Shown here piece by piece: positions 56,001 to 64,000 of a DNA stretch of 64,000 nt. Origin of the DNA: Astropecten irregularis. Taxonomy: Eukaryota; Echinodermata; Asteroidea; Paxillosida; Astropectinidae. The notes beneath the pieces were generated by a model that was not told the DNA's origin, did no database searches, and saw only the letters and a list, made by a program, of their open reading frames with translations. The stretch lies in the NCBI GenBank assembly GCA_963971285.1, contig OZ020248.1, forward strand, positions 23,147,873-23,211,872. Direction: 5' to 3'. Each line of letters opens with the position of its first letter. The first letter of the stretch is position 1. Both the position numbers and the translations under genes were made by a program.

Positions 56001-58887
56001 CCGTGCCAGTATATCCAAGCCTAGAGTTCTGGTAGCGGCGGCAGATGGGTTTTTGTACATATATAACCTGGATCCAATGGACGGAGGGGACTGCACTCTT
56101 CTCAAACAACACAGGTAAGACCACTCCATAAAACTAGATTGTGCGCTTTGTATTTAACGTGCGCGTTGTCTGCACTCCGGCGTGGACGCGCAGCCGCCAT
56201 CTTTCCTGGTGTAACTTCGCAGGCGCAGTAGAGTCAAACTACCGTACCCGGACGTTACTCGGTGAACTGGGCGCACTGTGCATGATGACGCGACGGGCTA
56301 CGCAATGTTTGGAACATCCCGAATTTTACGCACGGTGCTGCGCGCACGAATCAGGGTAAGAATATGTACGCACAATTTGAAACGGGACGCGCGCAATTGC
56401 CTTTGTTTGGCTTTTAGACAATGGCGCCGGCCATGGTTCAAGGTATTACGCGCAGAGTGCACACTATTTTTATTTCACTCTGTGGACCACACATACTTGT
56501 CTTACATACCTTATGTGGACTTTCCTTTGTTCTCATGTAATGACCAAATGGACACTTTCAAACCATTGGTATTTGAATTGTACCCATATTTTCTGTGATT
56601 GGAGCGAAAATCCCTTGAATTATTAATTTGCGATGGATAAAGACCAAATTTCTCCTTTTAGGATTTTCTTTGGCATGAATACATTATGTGGACGTGTGTG
56701 AGTCCACATACTGTCTTGGGATCCTGCATTATGTGGACGTTCTTTGTCATGAAGTCCACAGTAGTACGTATTCTACGCCTGTCCACTCTGTTCCATGAGT
56801 AATTGAGTGTATGAAGATTTCATTTGATCCACAAAGTACAATTTGTTTTATATGAAAAAAATCAGGGTAAAAGATAATTGAAAGTCTTTGTTTTGAAAAT
56901 GTGAACAATGTTACAATATAAAATTACTTGAGGCTAAATATTTGGCATATTTTCATGTATAAAATTCCATTGAGTGCTTTCATGGTGTGAGAATATTCAT
57001 GATTGCTTTGTTATTTCAATTGAAATACATTGAATGGGGGTACAAGATGTTCAATGAACCTTTATTGTTCAAAATAAATCCGCTCGTTGTGGTACATTGA
57101 GTTGCATTTGATAAGATCTGCATTTTCGAGCGGACTGCAATCTGTAAGTTCCGAACACCTGTACATGAATGGATTAGAGTCTGTCTGGTATTCATGCTTT
57201 TGTGTGGCGATATTCAACCAATGCACACCCGCATTGTTTATGCCGAGCTCCCTGCACACATGGCCTGGCCAGATGACCTCTATTTAACTGGTGGCTGATA
57301 ATGAGGTCTGAACAAGCAGAGCAAATTAAAAACCCTAGCTGAAGGGTTTAACACTCATCAACATTTGTAATTGAATTCATCTGACTGGATAAGAGTAATG
57401 AGAAACGTTGCCCTTGCTATTTTCCTCAGATTGGATGGCCAAGTTGACGGTACTGAAGGCGGCCATATTGCAAGTGGTGGCAGCGGTGGGATCGCTTCAG
57501 CTCAAGCAGCTGCACCAGGGGACCAGACGGCTGGCAACAGGCCTTATTCAGGGGTGGCCTCTTTTGCAGCTGCTGCTGCTGCAAGGCCGGAGGTAGTGTC
57601 CTCCTCGCCACACCGTTCTCCTGCCAGGGGTAAGATGAGCTGTCCATCTCGGTTAAATTTTTTTCTTTAGGAATAATCGTTATCAGATCTCTGTAAGAGT
57701 TGAACGTCTTACACAGGTTTCTGACATTCTTCCGAAACTGGAGGCAGTGAAGCTTTTGTTATTGCCTTCACCTGATCATTGCCTTGGTGCCCCTGGTCAT
57801 TGCCTTGGTGCCCTGGTCATTGCCTTGGTGCCTCTGGTCATTGCCTTGGTGTCCCTGATCATTGCCTTGGTGCCCCTGGTCATTGCCTTGGTGTACCTGG
57901 TCATTGCCTTGGTGTCCCTGGTCATTGCCTTGGTGCCCTGGTCATTGCATTGATGCCCCTGGTCATTGCCTTGGTGCCTCTGGTCATTGCCTTGGTGTCC
58001 CTGATCATTGCCTTGGTGTCCCTGGTCATTGCCTTGGTGTACCTGGTCATTGCCTTGGTGCCTCTGGTCATTGCCTTGGTGCCCTGGTCATTGCCTTGGT
58101 GTCCCTGGTCATTGCCTTGGTGCCTCTGGTCATTGCCTTGGTGTCCCTGATCATTGCCTTGGTGCCCCTGGTCATTGCCTTGGTGTACCTGGTCATTGCC
58201 TTGGTGCCTCTGGTCATTGCCTTGGTGCCCTGGTCATTGCCTTGGTGTCCCTGGTCATTGCCTTGGTGCCTCTGGTCATTGCCTTGGTGTCCCTGATCAT
58301 TGCCTTGGTGCCCCTGGTCATTGCCTTGGTGTACCTGGTCATTGCCTTGGTGCCTCTGGTCATTGCCTTGGTGCCCTGGTCATTGCCTTGGTGTCCCTGG
58401 TCATTGCCTTGGTGCCCTGGTCATTGCCTTGGTGTCCCTGATCATTGCCTTGCTGTCCCTGGTCGTTGCCTTGGTGCCCCTGGCCATTGTCTTGGTGCCA
58501 CTGGTCATTGCCTTGGTGCCCCTGGTCATTGCTCTGGTGCCCCAGGGCCTTGGAGCCCCTGGTCATTGCCTTGGTGCCCCTGGTTATTGCTCTGGTGCCC
58601 CAGGGTCATGGTGCCCCCGGTCATTGCCTTGGTGCCCCTGGTTATTGCCTTCAAACAGTGCTAGTCAATATTTTAGTTTCTCTGACAGAAGAAACATCTA
58701 ACCCGGAGTCTTTGTCGTTCTCGCAGGGAGCCCAGCCAGGCAAGCCCAAGACACAGCAGGGACCAGTGACCTACTAGGTGCAGCTGCCGAAGAACCGCAC
58801 GTGTTTGAACCGCAAGCGGGTCTGAACACGCTCCGACTCGACGATGACAACGAGTTTCCCCCAATGACGCATCACACAGACTCCTAA
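47017..58887 (+). CDS. WIPI2: WIPI2-type PROPPIN, nine exons, first exon not found
   Basis: A WD-repeat beta-propeller that binds PI3P on forming autophagosomes and, in vertebrates, recruits ATG16L1. Exons: 47017-47099, 48645-48811, 49602-49889, 50629-50699, 53174-53281, 55187-55351, 56010-56114, 57430-57629, 58727-58887. All junctions are GT-AG with consistent phases, giving 448 residues and a stop at 58885-58887. The visible start [15 protein letters not shown] matches human WIPI2 from about residue 26, so about 25 N-terminal residues are missing. The FRRG lipid-binding motif is in [22 protein letters not shown] keeps the Arg at the position of human R108, which contacts ATG16L1. [12 protein letters not shown] matches the WIPI2 C-terminus. 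The last two exons encode a Gly/Ala/Ser-rich disordered tail. AATAAA occurs at 58919-58924 and 58944-58949. Confidence 0.95.
47175..47536. repeat. Inverted-repeat element with TTATATAACAC ends
   Basis: TTATATAACACCTTAGTAGA followed by GTCATTTGATTGGAGGAT at the left faces ATCCTCCAATCAAAATCAAA and TCTACTTAGATGTTATATAA at the right. It lies in the first visible WIPI2 intron, 76 bp after the exon. Confidence 0.88.
47542..47703. repeat. Long palindrome
   Basis: AATAATGAATGTTT, GGTAAAAATAATTTCAT and CAGATGGACTGTTCCATT in the left arm each face their reverse complement in the right arm. The arms are about 75 bp with a turn around GGCTTCGCC. It follows the previous element directly and may be related to it. 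Confidence 0.92.
48190..48548 (-). repeat. TTAA-group element, subfamily 2
   Basis: It starts AAAGGTACAGTATAGGATTG and ends CAATCATGTATTATACCTTT. The centre is GATCTCGGGGTAAGATC. It lies in a WIPI2 intron, 97 bp before exon 48645-48811. Confidence 0.88.
48840..49359. repeat. Inverted-repeat element with GCCTGTTTGTTTCA ends
   Basis: GGGCCTGTTTGTTTCAGAGC at the left faces GTGAATCAAACAAGCCCC at the right, and GAGCGTGATC faces GATCACGCTC further in. The related small element at 54268-54383 has the same ends and shares GCATGGGACGTGGATCTGCA. It begins 28 bp after WIPI2 exon 48645-48811. Confidence 0.78.
49931..50305. repeat. Inverted-repeat element with GCCCTGTCCGCACTGGA ends
   Basis: GCCCTGTCCGCACTGGA at the left faces TCCAGTGCGGACATGGC at the right. 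CCGCACTGGACTTTT-type motifs occur three more times inside, giving nested palindromes. It begins 41 bp after WIPI2 exon 49602-49889. Confidence 0.9.
50385..50545 (-). repeat. tRNA-derived SINE, family A, copy 3
   Basis: AATTGACTGGAGCGGG, the box-B complement GGTTTCGAACC and the box-A complement AACTGAGCTATCCAGCC are in the order of copy 2. TTATCTTTGTTCGTTTGGCAG follows. It lies in a WIPI2 intron, antisense. Confidence 0.85.
50782..51110. repeat. Foldback element with inverted arms of about 115 bp
   Basis: CAATACGGGTGTTTCACAAT at the left faces ATTGTGAAACGCCCGTATTG at the right. The match continues inward through GAGCGCCACCAAGAGGGC, TTTACGCGGTGCATGATGGG and TTTCCCCTATACGTTCAA. Arms of about 115 bp enclose a spacer of about 100 bp. 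Confidence 0.93.
51130..51230 (+). mobile_element. Small LINE reverse-transcriptase fragment
   Basis: One frame gives [20 protein letters not shown], resembling the conserved LHWLPV segment upstream of the C-terminus in CR1/L2-type reverse transcriptases. Only about 100 bp is left. Confidence 0.5.
51311..51735. repeat. Inverted-repeat element with GATTATATAGCGCTACG ends
   Basis: AAAGATTATATAGCGCTACG at the left faces GTAGCGCTATATAATCTTTG at the right, with AAGATGGA facing TCCATCTT inside and CTGTAG outside both. No coding content. Confidence 0.88.
51783..52195. mobile_element. hAT-like non-autonomous element with 8-bp target duplication
   Basis: TAAGGCTGCAGTTTGTATCC at the left and GTAAACTTACAGCCCTA at the right are flanked by TCGCCATG on both sides, an 8-bp duplication as in hAT elements. 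It is the inverted counterpart of 29901-30267 with the same interior order. Confidence 0.85.
52654..53067. repeat. GGGGCCAATTTCA element, copy 6, with nested SINE fragment
   Basis: A left-end fragment (52654-52735) is followed by a nearly complete copy whose right end is CAGTTTTATGAAATTGGCCC. At about 52915-53000 it is interrupted by part of a family A SINE (AGTCATTGAAAAGTGAAC, AATTGACTGGAGCGGG). It lies in a WIPI2 intron. Confidence 0.82.
53406..53490. repeat. Small palindrome
   Basis: GTCGATTTCAATCGTAGGAC at the left faces GATCGTAGGGCTTCCTGAAATCGAC-type sequence at the right, with CCTACGTAGG at the centre. It lies in a WIPI2 intron. Confidence 0.75.
53863..54207 (-). repeat. TTAA-flanked inverted-repeat element, complete
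   Basis: TTAA at 53859-53862 and 54208-54211. The ends are AGGTAGTATCATACTTTGG and its reverse complement; the centre is GATCTTTTAAAAGATC. Confidence 0.93.
54268..54383. repeat. Small GCCTGTTTGTTTCA inverted-repeat element
   Basis: CCTGTTTGTTTCACGCATG at the left faces CACGTGCTGAAACAAACAG at the right. It is a short relative of 48840-49359. Confidence 0.82.
54713..55069 (+). repeat. TTAA-flanked inverted-repeat element, complete
   Basis: TTAA at 54709-54712 and 55070-55073. The ends are AGGTAGTATCATACATTGG and CCAAAGTATGATACTACCT; the centre is GATCTTTTAAAAGATC. It lies 117 bp before WIPI2 exon 55187-55351. Confidence 0.93.
55402..55659. repeat. GGCTCC-hexamer inverted-repeat element, copy 2
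   Basis: GGGCCTTTACGAAACC, CTTTTCCAAACCTCGG and GGCTCCGGCTCAGGCTCCGG at the left face GAGCCTGAGCCAGAGCCAGA and CCGAGGTTTGGAAAAGGGCC at the right. It starts 50 bp after WIPI2 exon 55187-55351. Confidence 0.87.
55661..55894. repeat. GGCTCC-hexamer inverted-repeat element, copy 3, adjacent
   Basis: GCTCTGGCTCAGGCTCCGGC at the left and GGAGCTGGAGCCTGAGCC at the right enclose the shared interior (CCAGAGAATCTACTTCTG). It lies side by side with copy 2. Confidence 0.82.
56120..57425. other. WIPI2 intron, nothing recognised
   Basis: A short CpG-rich stretch (about 56150-56400, with several GCGC motifs) and then AT-rich sequence with three ATTATGTGGAC-like motifs near 56510, 56685 and 56729. No exon or known repeat was supported. 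Confidence 0.45.
57768..58655 (+). repeat. Minisatellite with 146-bp higher-order unit
   Basis: The basic unit is 20-21 bp (CTGGTCATTGCCTTGGTGCC), repeated about 42 times. Seven basic units form a higher-order unit of 146 bp: matching positions recur at 57862, 58008, 58154 and 58300. After about 58440 the order decays into single variant units. It fills about 80% of the WIPI2 intron 57630-58726. Confidence 0.95.
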
Positions 58888-58918
58888 CGCTTGGAAAGTG
58901 ACTATCGCCAGTCCAAAA

Positions 58919-58949
58919 AATAAAAAGCCATCCAGAAAAATTAAATAAA
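58919..58949 (+). promoter_or_regulatory. Polyadenylation signals of the WIPI2-type gene
   Basis: AATAAA at 58919-58924 and again at 58944-58949, 32 and 57 bp after the stop codon. Use of either would give a very short 3' UTR; use is inferred from sequence alone. Confidence 0.45.
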
Positions 58950-59070
58950 TAGATAAGCGAGCAAAAAAAAGCTGAAACTGTTTCGAGCTGGTGGTGGTGG
59001 AGATGTGCAAGAGTACTCAAAGATGTTCCATGGTTGTATTTAAATGGTTTGATGTTCAGGTATGCTTTAA

Positions 59071-59431
59071 AGGTAATATCATACTTTGGTTTTTGTCAAA
59101 GAAATGCAGATTCATGGGCAAAAATACCAAGAGAGATACAGTATAACAGTCATCTGTGAAATTCCTAGTCTCATACCGTGCCAACTTTTTGAGGAAAGAG
59201 TGAAAAAACGCCCACGGTATTTTCAAATTTTCCCGTAAGTTTTGTTTATCTTCTGAAGATCAAATTTGTTTGTGGTCAATTGGTTTTACTCTTTTCTGGA
59301 TAAATACAACATTTCAGGCAGAAATAATATTGTGGTATGTTTCTACCATCACCATCTTTACACCCTGTAAGTTATAGGTAAATCTGTGGAGACTTCTGTT
59401 TCGGTATATGCTACCAAAGTATGATATTACC
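59071..59431 (+). repeat. TTAA-flanked inverted-repeat element, diverged
   Basis: TTAA at 59067-59070 and 59432-59435. It begins AGGTAATATCATACTTTGG and ends AAAGTATGATATTACCT. The central palindrome is eroded (ATCTTCTGAAGATC). Confidence 0.9.
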
Positions 59432-59439
59432 TTTAAGAA

Positions 59440-59772
59440 ATTGTCATCAATCGAGCTTGAAAATGTACCATCCATACCATGCTGAGTTTATCTGGTGTGA
59501 TTTAAACGGTGACAGTATATCGGAAATTTCTTTTTTATTCGATGATAATTATCTTGTTAAACTTTGGGAGAATTTTAGCCAACTATTTTATTGAACATTT
59601 GAGTTAGTCATTTTCACCCTAAAATTTTGGATGGTGCATCTTTCTATGGGAGTCGGAGGAGACATATAAAATCTATGTTAAGAAATGTTTGTTCTTTGCT
59701 TTGGGAACGGAGACGTTTGACTTGATCTTTGGATACCTTCGACGATTTTTACAGACTCCTGCCCCAAATGGA
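59440..59772. other. Intergenic DNA, nothing recognised
   Basis: Between a TTAA-group element and a SINE, downstream of the WIPI2-type gene. No gene or repeat was supported. Confidence 0.5.
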
Positions 59773-59970
59773 GTTTTCATTGAAAAGTGAACAAAGAAAA
59801 ATTTACTGGAGCAGGATTTGAACCAGTGATCTCCGGACTACCGTACCGGCTCTCTACCAACTGAGCCATCCAGCCTTATGTTGGTGGTGTTGTTTTTAGA
59901 GTCAATTATCTCTTTTCGTTTGGCAGTCAGAAGCCATGAGATCACGCACATACTGCTATATCCCAAGGAT
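59773..59970 (-). repeat. tRNA-derived SINE, family A, copy 4
   Basis: ATTGAAAAGTGAACAAAG, TTTACTGGAGCAGGATTTG and CCAACTGAGCCATCCAGCC are in the order of copies 2 and 3, followed by GCAGTCAGAAGCCATGAG and ACTGCTATATCCCAAGGA. Confidence 0.85.
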
Positions 59971-60063
59971 CTTATTTCAATGAATTATGAAAACTTTTTG
60001 GTTGCAGTGTCAGAATTGTTATGTTGGAGTCTTCCAGTGTTTAGGGGTGACGTTCCTGGTTAA

Positions 60064-60449
60064 AGGTACTAGTATCATACTTTGGTAAAGTTGATAGAAC
60101 AGCGGCGGTCTGTTCATAATTTAATTTGTCATGGAATAAAAACAAACCTGTGAAATTTTCAGCTCAATTGATCATTGGAAACAGTAGAAATAAGCATAAA
60201 AACCGTTGCAATTGTTACGCAAAATTTTAAGGTAATTGTAATTGTGGGGTTTTGATCTCAGAGGTGAAAACAGTTTTCAGTCTTTGGTTTTGAAAGCGGT
60301 ACTCATTTCTTGATAAATACAGTATTTTAGACAGAAATACATGTATTGTAATGGTGTGTTTGTACCATCACCATCTTTATACCCTCTAAGTTATCGGTAA
60401 ATCTGTGAACATTTCTGTTTTGGTTTCCTACCAAAGTATGATACTACCT
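60064..60449. repeat. TTAA-flanked inverted-repeat element, variant interior
   Basis: TTAA at 60060-60063 and 60450-60453. It begins AGGTACTAGTATCATACTTTGG (first 20 bases considered) and ends AAGTATGATACTACCT. The left interior (GCGGCGGTCTGTTCATAATT) matches 22700-22760 rather than subfamily 1. Confidence 0.88.
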
Positions 60450-60650
60450 TTAAAGAAAATGTTGGTGCTTACACCTTTCAGCTAATTGATACAAAATTAA
60501 AACAACAATGAAACGTTGACAGAAGAAAAAGGATTAATCTTGATACAGAACAATAGCAAGACCAGGAACAAAAAAGTTGTGTATGAAAGAATATTTTCAA
60601 AATAATTGTTTCAGTCATAATGATATGTCAATTTTGTTTAATTTTCATTT

Positions 60651-60686
60651 ATTTTTTTTTTTTTTTTTTGGGGGGGGGGGGGGGAA
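60651..60686 (+). repeat. Poly-T/poly-G junction
   Basis: About 19 T residues are followed directly by about 16 G residues. It may be a true homopolymer junction or a run-length artefact. Confidence 0.85.
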
Positions 60687-60837
60687 TCTTCAATGCATTT
60701 TTTCTTTTGTTGGACCAAATGTCACCATGGACACCACAGTGTAACTCTCTTTTTTGTGTGTAAAATTTGCACAGGGCTTTGTAAAGTGGTCTGTTGACGG
60801 GTATGTAGCAAATTGTTGCAGCTTATGAGTGTTAAGT

Positions 60838-61106
60838 GAACGCATATCTGGTGCCTTGTGGAGACCGAGCACAATAGATTGAATACGTCTCCACAGGGAA
60901 ATTCTAAAGGTGTATAGGTCTCCACAAGGTTTTCATGAAATTGATATTTGGAATTAACTCAAAAAGGAGGAATTTCCAAGGTATATCGGTACTCTTGCAA
61001 AGAGAAGTATTTCATATAAGGGACGTTCACTAAAATTTCAATCCGGGAAAGTGATTCTGGTTCAAATGGGAGCGATTTCAATTCTGCTCTTCAGAGAGTG
61101 TTCATT
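60838..61106 (+). repeat. Candidate SINE with 61-bp conserved block (copy 2 of 2)
   Basis: Counterpart of 17575-17819. The block 61046-61106 is identical to 17759-17819, while the upstream part differs by substitutions and an extra segment with GTCTCCACAGGG. Confidence 0.8.
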
Positions 61107-61109
61107 CAG

Positions 61110-61717
61110 TACACGATAACAAGGCCATGTCTCTACAAGGATTCAAATTCTGGCATCTGTGAACATGAAGCATGCTTAAATGCTGTTTACTAAAAAATAA
61201 AAACGTGATAATACATAGCGCTCAAAATTGTTGAGAAAAAGGATTTTACCATAGTGGAATTATGTGTGCTTACCTAAATCTCCTCATTCCATGCTTGTGT
61301 TTTCAAAAATCTTTAGAATAACTAGGAAGGAATATGCTAAAAGCGATAAAATGCTGCCAAAAGCACTGTGCATTTCTCAAGTTTAAATTCTTAAAGTTGT
61401 GCTGCTTCGTCATACAACAACAACAAGATTGAACAAAAAATAGCTAAAGAGGTTGAAACAACACTTTAGTTTCTGAAAGCGAATTATAGAAAAAAAAGCC
61501 AAGCTTTTGGCTGTGAAAATTCAATTGAAATTGTTTATAAACTATTCACTTGTAAATTGTTATCCTTTATAAGTCTTCACATGGTTGAGTTTGAGTGCGG
61601 ATATAATGTGAAACGTGTACATTTATTAATACTCAGCAAAGCTTTAATAGATACATTTTTATGGACGTTCTTTGGTAAAATTCACTTGTAGGCTATTTTG
61701 TCAATAGAGGGTTGGCA
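61110..61717. other. AT-rich intergenic DNA, nothing recognised
   Basis: No exon, RNA gene or repeat family could be supported. Confidence 0.5.
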
Positions 61718-61949
61718 GTCACGTGATCAGGAGGCCATTTTGGACGGCAACGCTGTACACATGTATAATGCACGTACGTACAGTGTATGTAACCCACATG
61801 CATTCGCGTAGCTTGCAAATCAACTGGATCGTACGCAGATGCAGACGTGCGTGCATATAATGATGCTGTCTGGTGCGTATGCGTGCACGCATACGCGACG
61901 TGCGTGCGTACGCGTGCCGTCCAAAATGGCCGATAAGCTGTCAAGTGAC
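61718..61949. repeat. Inverted-repeat element with GTCACGTGATCAGG end and alternating interior
   Basis: GGCCATTTTGGACGGCA at the left faces TGCCGTCCAAAATGGCC at the right, with GTCACGTGA and TCAAGTGAC outside. The interior has CACGTACGTACAGTG and GTGCGTACGCGTGCC, alternating purine-pyrimidine runs like those in 39448-39641. Confidence 0.85.
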
Positions 61950-62162
61950 GTCACGTGCACGCTCTCTATACCCTATGACTTCAATATAGTGATTTCCACT
62001 TCCAATTTGTACCTGCACTTAGTGTTTTTGTGTATTAGGGTCATTTCATACTTTCCGTGGACGCTAGTGCAAATAAGCCATTTAAGAGTTTAATTCTGAA
62101 TAATATCTGGCACACAGACTTCTCGGCACATAAGCATGATAAACACAACCGTTCGAAATTTC

Positions 62163-62365
62163 CCAGACTAAAGACTCTGTTGCTATATCACATGATTTGT
62201 GGCAAGCTTTTGCATAGTGATACGTCCCATATCTCTGGAGTGGACTGGTTCCTTTGTGCTATTCTTATCCATTATGAACAGTGCATTGGTGCAAGACGTC
62301 TGTTATGTAACTAAGCAAAAGCTTGCCCCGAATCATGTGATATAGCAACAGTGTCTTTAGTCTGG
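62163..62365. repeat. Palindromic inverted-repeat element (copy 2 of 2)
   Basis: CCAGACTAAAGACTCTGTTG and TGCTATATCACATGATT at the left face AATCATGTGATATAGCA and CAGTGTCTTTAGTCTGG at the right. GCAAGCTTTTGC and GCAAAAGCTTGC lie further in. It is better preserved than the copy at 3838-4051. Confidence 0.88.
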
Positions 62366-62419
62366 AGAATTCAGGTTTTGATGTTTACGTACAGTGAAAG
62401 AATTCAGTGTACCAGATAT

Positions 62420-62805
62420 TGTTCAATTTTAACTCTCAAAAGGCTTTTTTCCATGATTACCGGAACAATTTCCAGTGCTTTCGACTTCAATGAAAATTTA
62501 TTTTCAGGTTGAGAGAGTGTTTTTCCAGGAATTTTAAGCTATTTTGGTATCGACAGGGATACAACTTCAGGCATAAAATCGTAATGTATGTGGCTACATT
62601 TCAAAATTAGGGGCACAAGGTCACACACAACCAAGGCAGTGTCCTGCATCTGAAATTCCTGAATAGTTTCTGACCATATTATTGAAACGTTCACATAAAC
62701 TTTTGTATTTGGAGTGATGAACTTGTGCAACATTGCAGCAGTCTGGATCAAGAAAGAAATAAGAAAATTACCCTTCATGTACAGAGCTTTAGTGTGATTC
62801 ATATA
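62420..62805. other. Intergenic DNA, nothing recognised
   Basis: No gene, RNA or defined repeat was seen between two inverted-repeat elements. Confidence 0.5.
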
Positions 62806-62810
62806 AAACT

Positions 62811-63226
62811 ATGGCGCTCCACGAGTGCCATTCCACTTATCCAGATAACCACATACCGGTAATTAAAAGTCAACTTATCAAGATATTTTATCCGGGCGAG
62901 TTGACTTTAAAAAGTGAAAACTACAAAGTCATCATATCTTGATGATTTATCTCGCAAAGTCGACTTACTGAAAGAAGGAAGTCAACTTATCCAGATAGTT
63001 TACCTTGGAAAGACAACTGACTCATTATCGGGATAAGACGACTTATAAGATTATAAGTTTGTTGACTTGTTCGTTGACAAATGTTCAGGATATGTCCCTT
63101 TTCACTACAAGTCATCTTGTTGAGATAAGTATTAAGACGACAATTTTTACCACCATAAAAATTGACTTGCCGACATAAATTATGTGGTTATCTGGATAAA
63201 GTGGAATGGCACTTATGGAGCACCGT
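62811..63226. repeat. Inverted-repeat element with GTGCCATTCCACTT ends
   Basis: CTCCACGAGTGCCATTCCAC followed by TTATCCAGATAACCACATA at the left faces TATGTGGTTATCTGGATAAA and GTGGAATGGCACTTATGGAG at the right. GTCAACTTATC and AGTTGACTT modules recur inside. Confidence 0.92.
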
Positions 63227-63229
63227 AAT

Positions 63230-64000
63230 AAACGGTTACTTTGTACAAATAATTTTTTTTTCTAATTGCTGTTTCACCATCTGTTCAGCTTTTGTTTGTT
63301 TTTTGTCTAAACAACCTTTTCCTATTCTGTGGAACAAAATGACTATTAATTAATGTTAATTAATTAAATTTGATTTGTTTATCTATCTATGATCATTTAA
63401 ATATCTAAATAATTTAAATATCTTTATAATAAGGTGAAAGTTGATGCACTTGTTGTTGTGTTTTGGCATTATTTTTTACAAATATTTCCGATGTATCAAA
63501 GATTTGAAGTACTGGTTCCATTTATGAGTAGATGACTATAGTTGTAGATTAAAAACAATTTCTTCTCCAAAAATATATGTATTTTTAATATTTTTTTTTA
63601 AAGTGGATTCAAGTTTTTTTTTCATTCTTCCTTAGCATGACGAAGCAATTTGAAATGGATAAACGTCGTTATGGCACGTTGCTCAAAATTAGATTTTTTA
63701 ACGTCTTATTTTTTTTCCTCATAAAACACAAAATCATATTGTGCATTGGAGATAATGGTTTAGCATATTAATATTCGGTAATTAACATGTGCAACCATGT
63801 GTATGTGCTAAAAAAAAAAAACATCAAGTTTAATATGAATATTGAATAAAACATTTAATTGTTCAATAAAATCCAGCATTGATTTAAGTGGCTGGATTGT
63901 AATACAACAAAAAATGAGCATGTGTGTGCCGTTTCCTTTTTTTGTTTTTAGTTCGAAGGTCCTCCTAACTCCAAGCATTTTATAGATGTTTTATTTCTGG
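63230..64000. other. AT-rich DNA to the end of the window, nothing recognised
   Basis: Long A and T runs, no exon with splice signals and no repeat family identified. Confidence 0.5.

Noticed and set aside
57747-58777. Several long overlapping open frames rich in Leu/Val/Ile or Pro/Trp/Cys
   Set aside because: They follow the 21-bp repeat period, run in all three frames and lie in an intron with clean GT-AG borders. This is repeat, not protein.

Overview
The window looks like a gene-bearing stretch of a marine deuterostome invertebrate genome. An echinoderm is my best guess and a hemichordate is also possible. The basis is vertebrate-like exon structures, introns of 0.1-3 kb (one of 11 kb), AT-rich intergenic DNA packed with short inverted-repeat elements, a BEL/Pao element, and LINE/SINE tails of types common in such genomes. 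The taxon is inference; no species could be recognised.

Three host genes can be read exon by exon. (1) A minus-strand short-chain dehydrogenase/reductase closest to DHRS12, seven exons between 3237 and 19889; its first coding exon is uncertain. (2) A complete minus-strand GH29 alpha-L-fucosidase (FUCA2-like), eight exons between 28271 and 39186, 472 residues with a signal peptide. (3) A plus-strand WIPI2-type PROPPIN (autophagy WD-repeat protein), nine exons between 47017 and 58887, lacking only the first short N-terminal exon. Exon phases agree at every junction of all three. The genes act in different places (redox metabolism, lysosomal or secreted glycan breakdown, autophagosome formation) and nothing suggests a functional cluster.

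The rest is mobile and repetitive DNA. A BEL/Pao LTR retrotransposon (8048-16516, paired 618-bp LTRs, CCTAA target duplication, one 2074-codon reading frame) sits antisense in the 11-kb DHRS12-like intron. It landed inside an older repeat array built on TGACGTCA palindromes. Around it are many copies of several short terminal-inverted-repeat families. The most abundant is flanked by TTAA and carries a palindromic centre (at least 15 copies). Others begin GGGGCCAATTTCA, AGGCCGAAAA, GGGCTGTAAG (hAT-like), CAGTCGAACC (pogo-like, 1.45 kb), or with GGCTCC-type hexamers that have in one case grown into a microsatellite. There are also tRNA-derived SINEs, a LINE 3' end, a 96-bp dimeric satellite (1590-2590) and a 146-bp higher-order minisatellite that fills most of the last WIPI2 intron.

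No cellular system new to science is evident. The most unusual signals are a transposon whose direct repeat carries the splice donor of a fucosidase exon, a 61-bp block identical between two otherwise diverged repeat copies (candidate conserved SINE core), and the AGGCCGAAAA elements lying within 80 bp of exons in all three copies seen.
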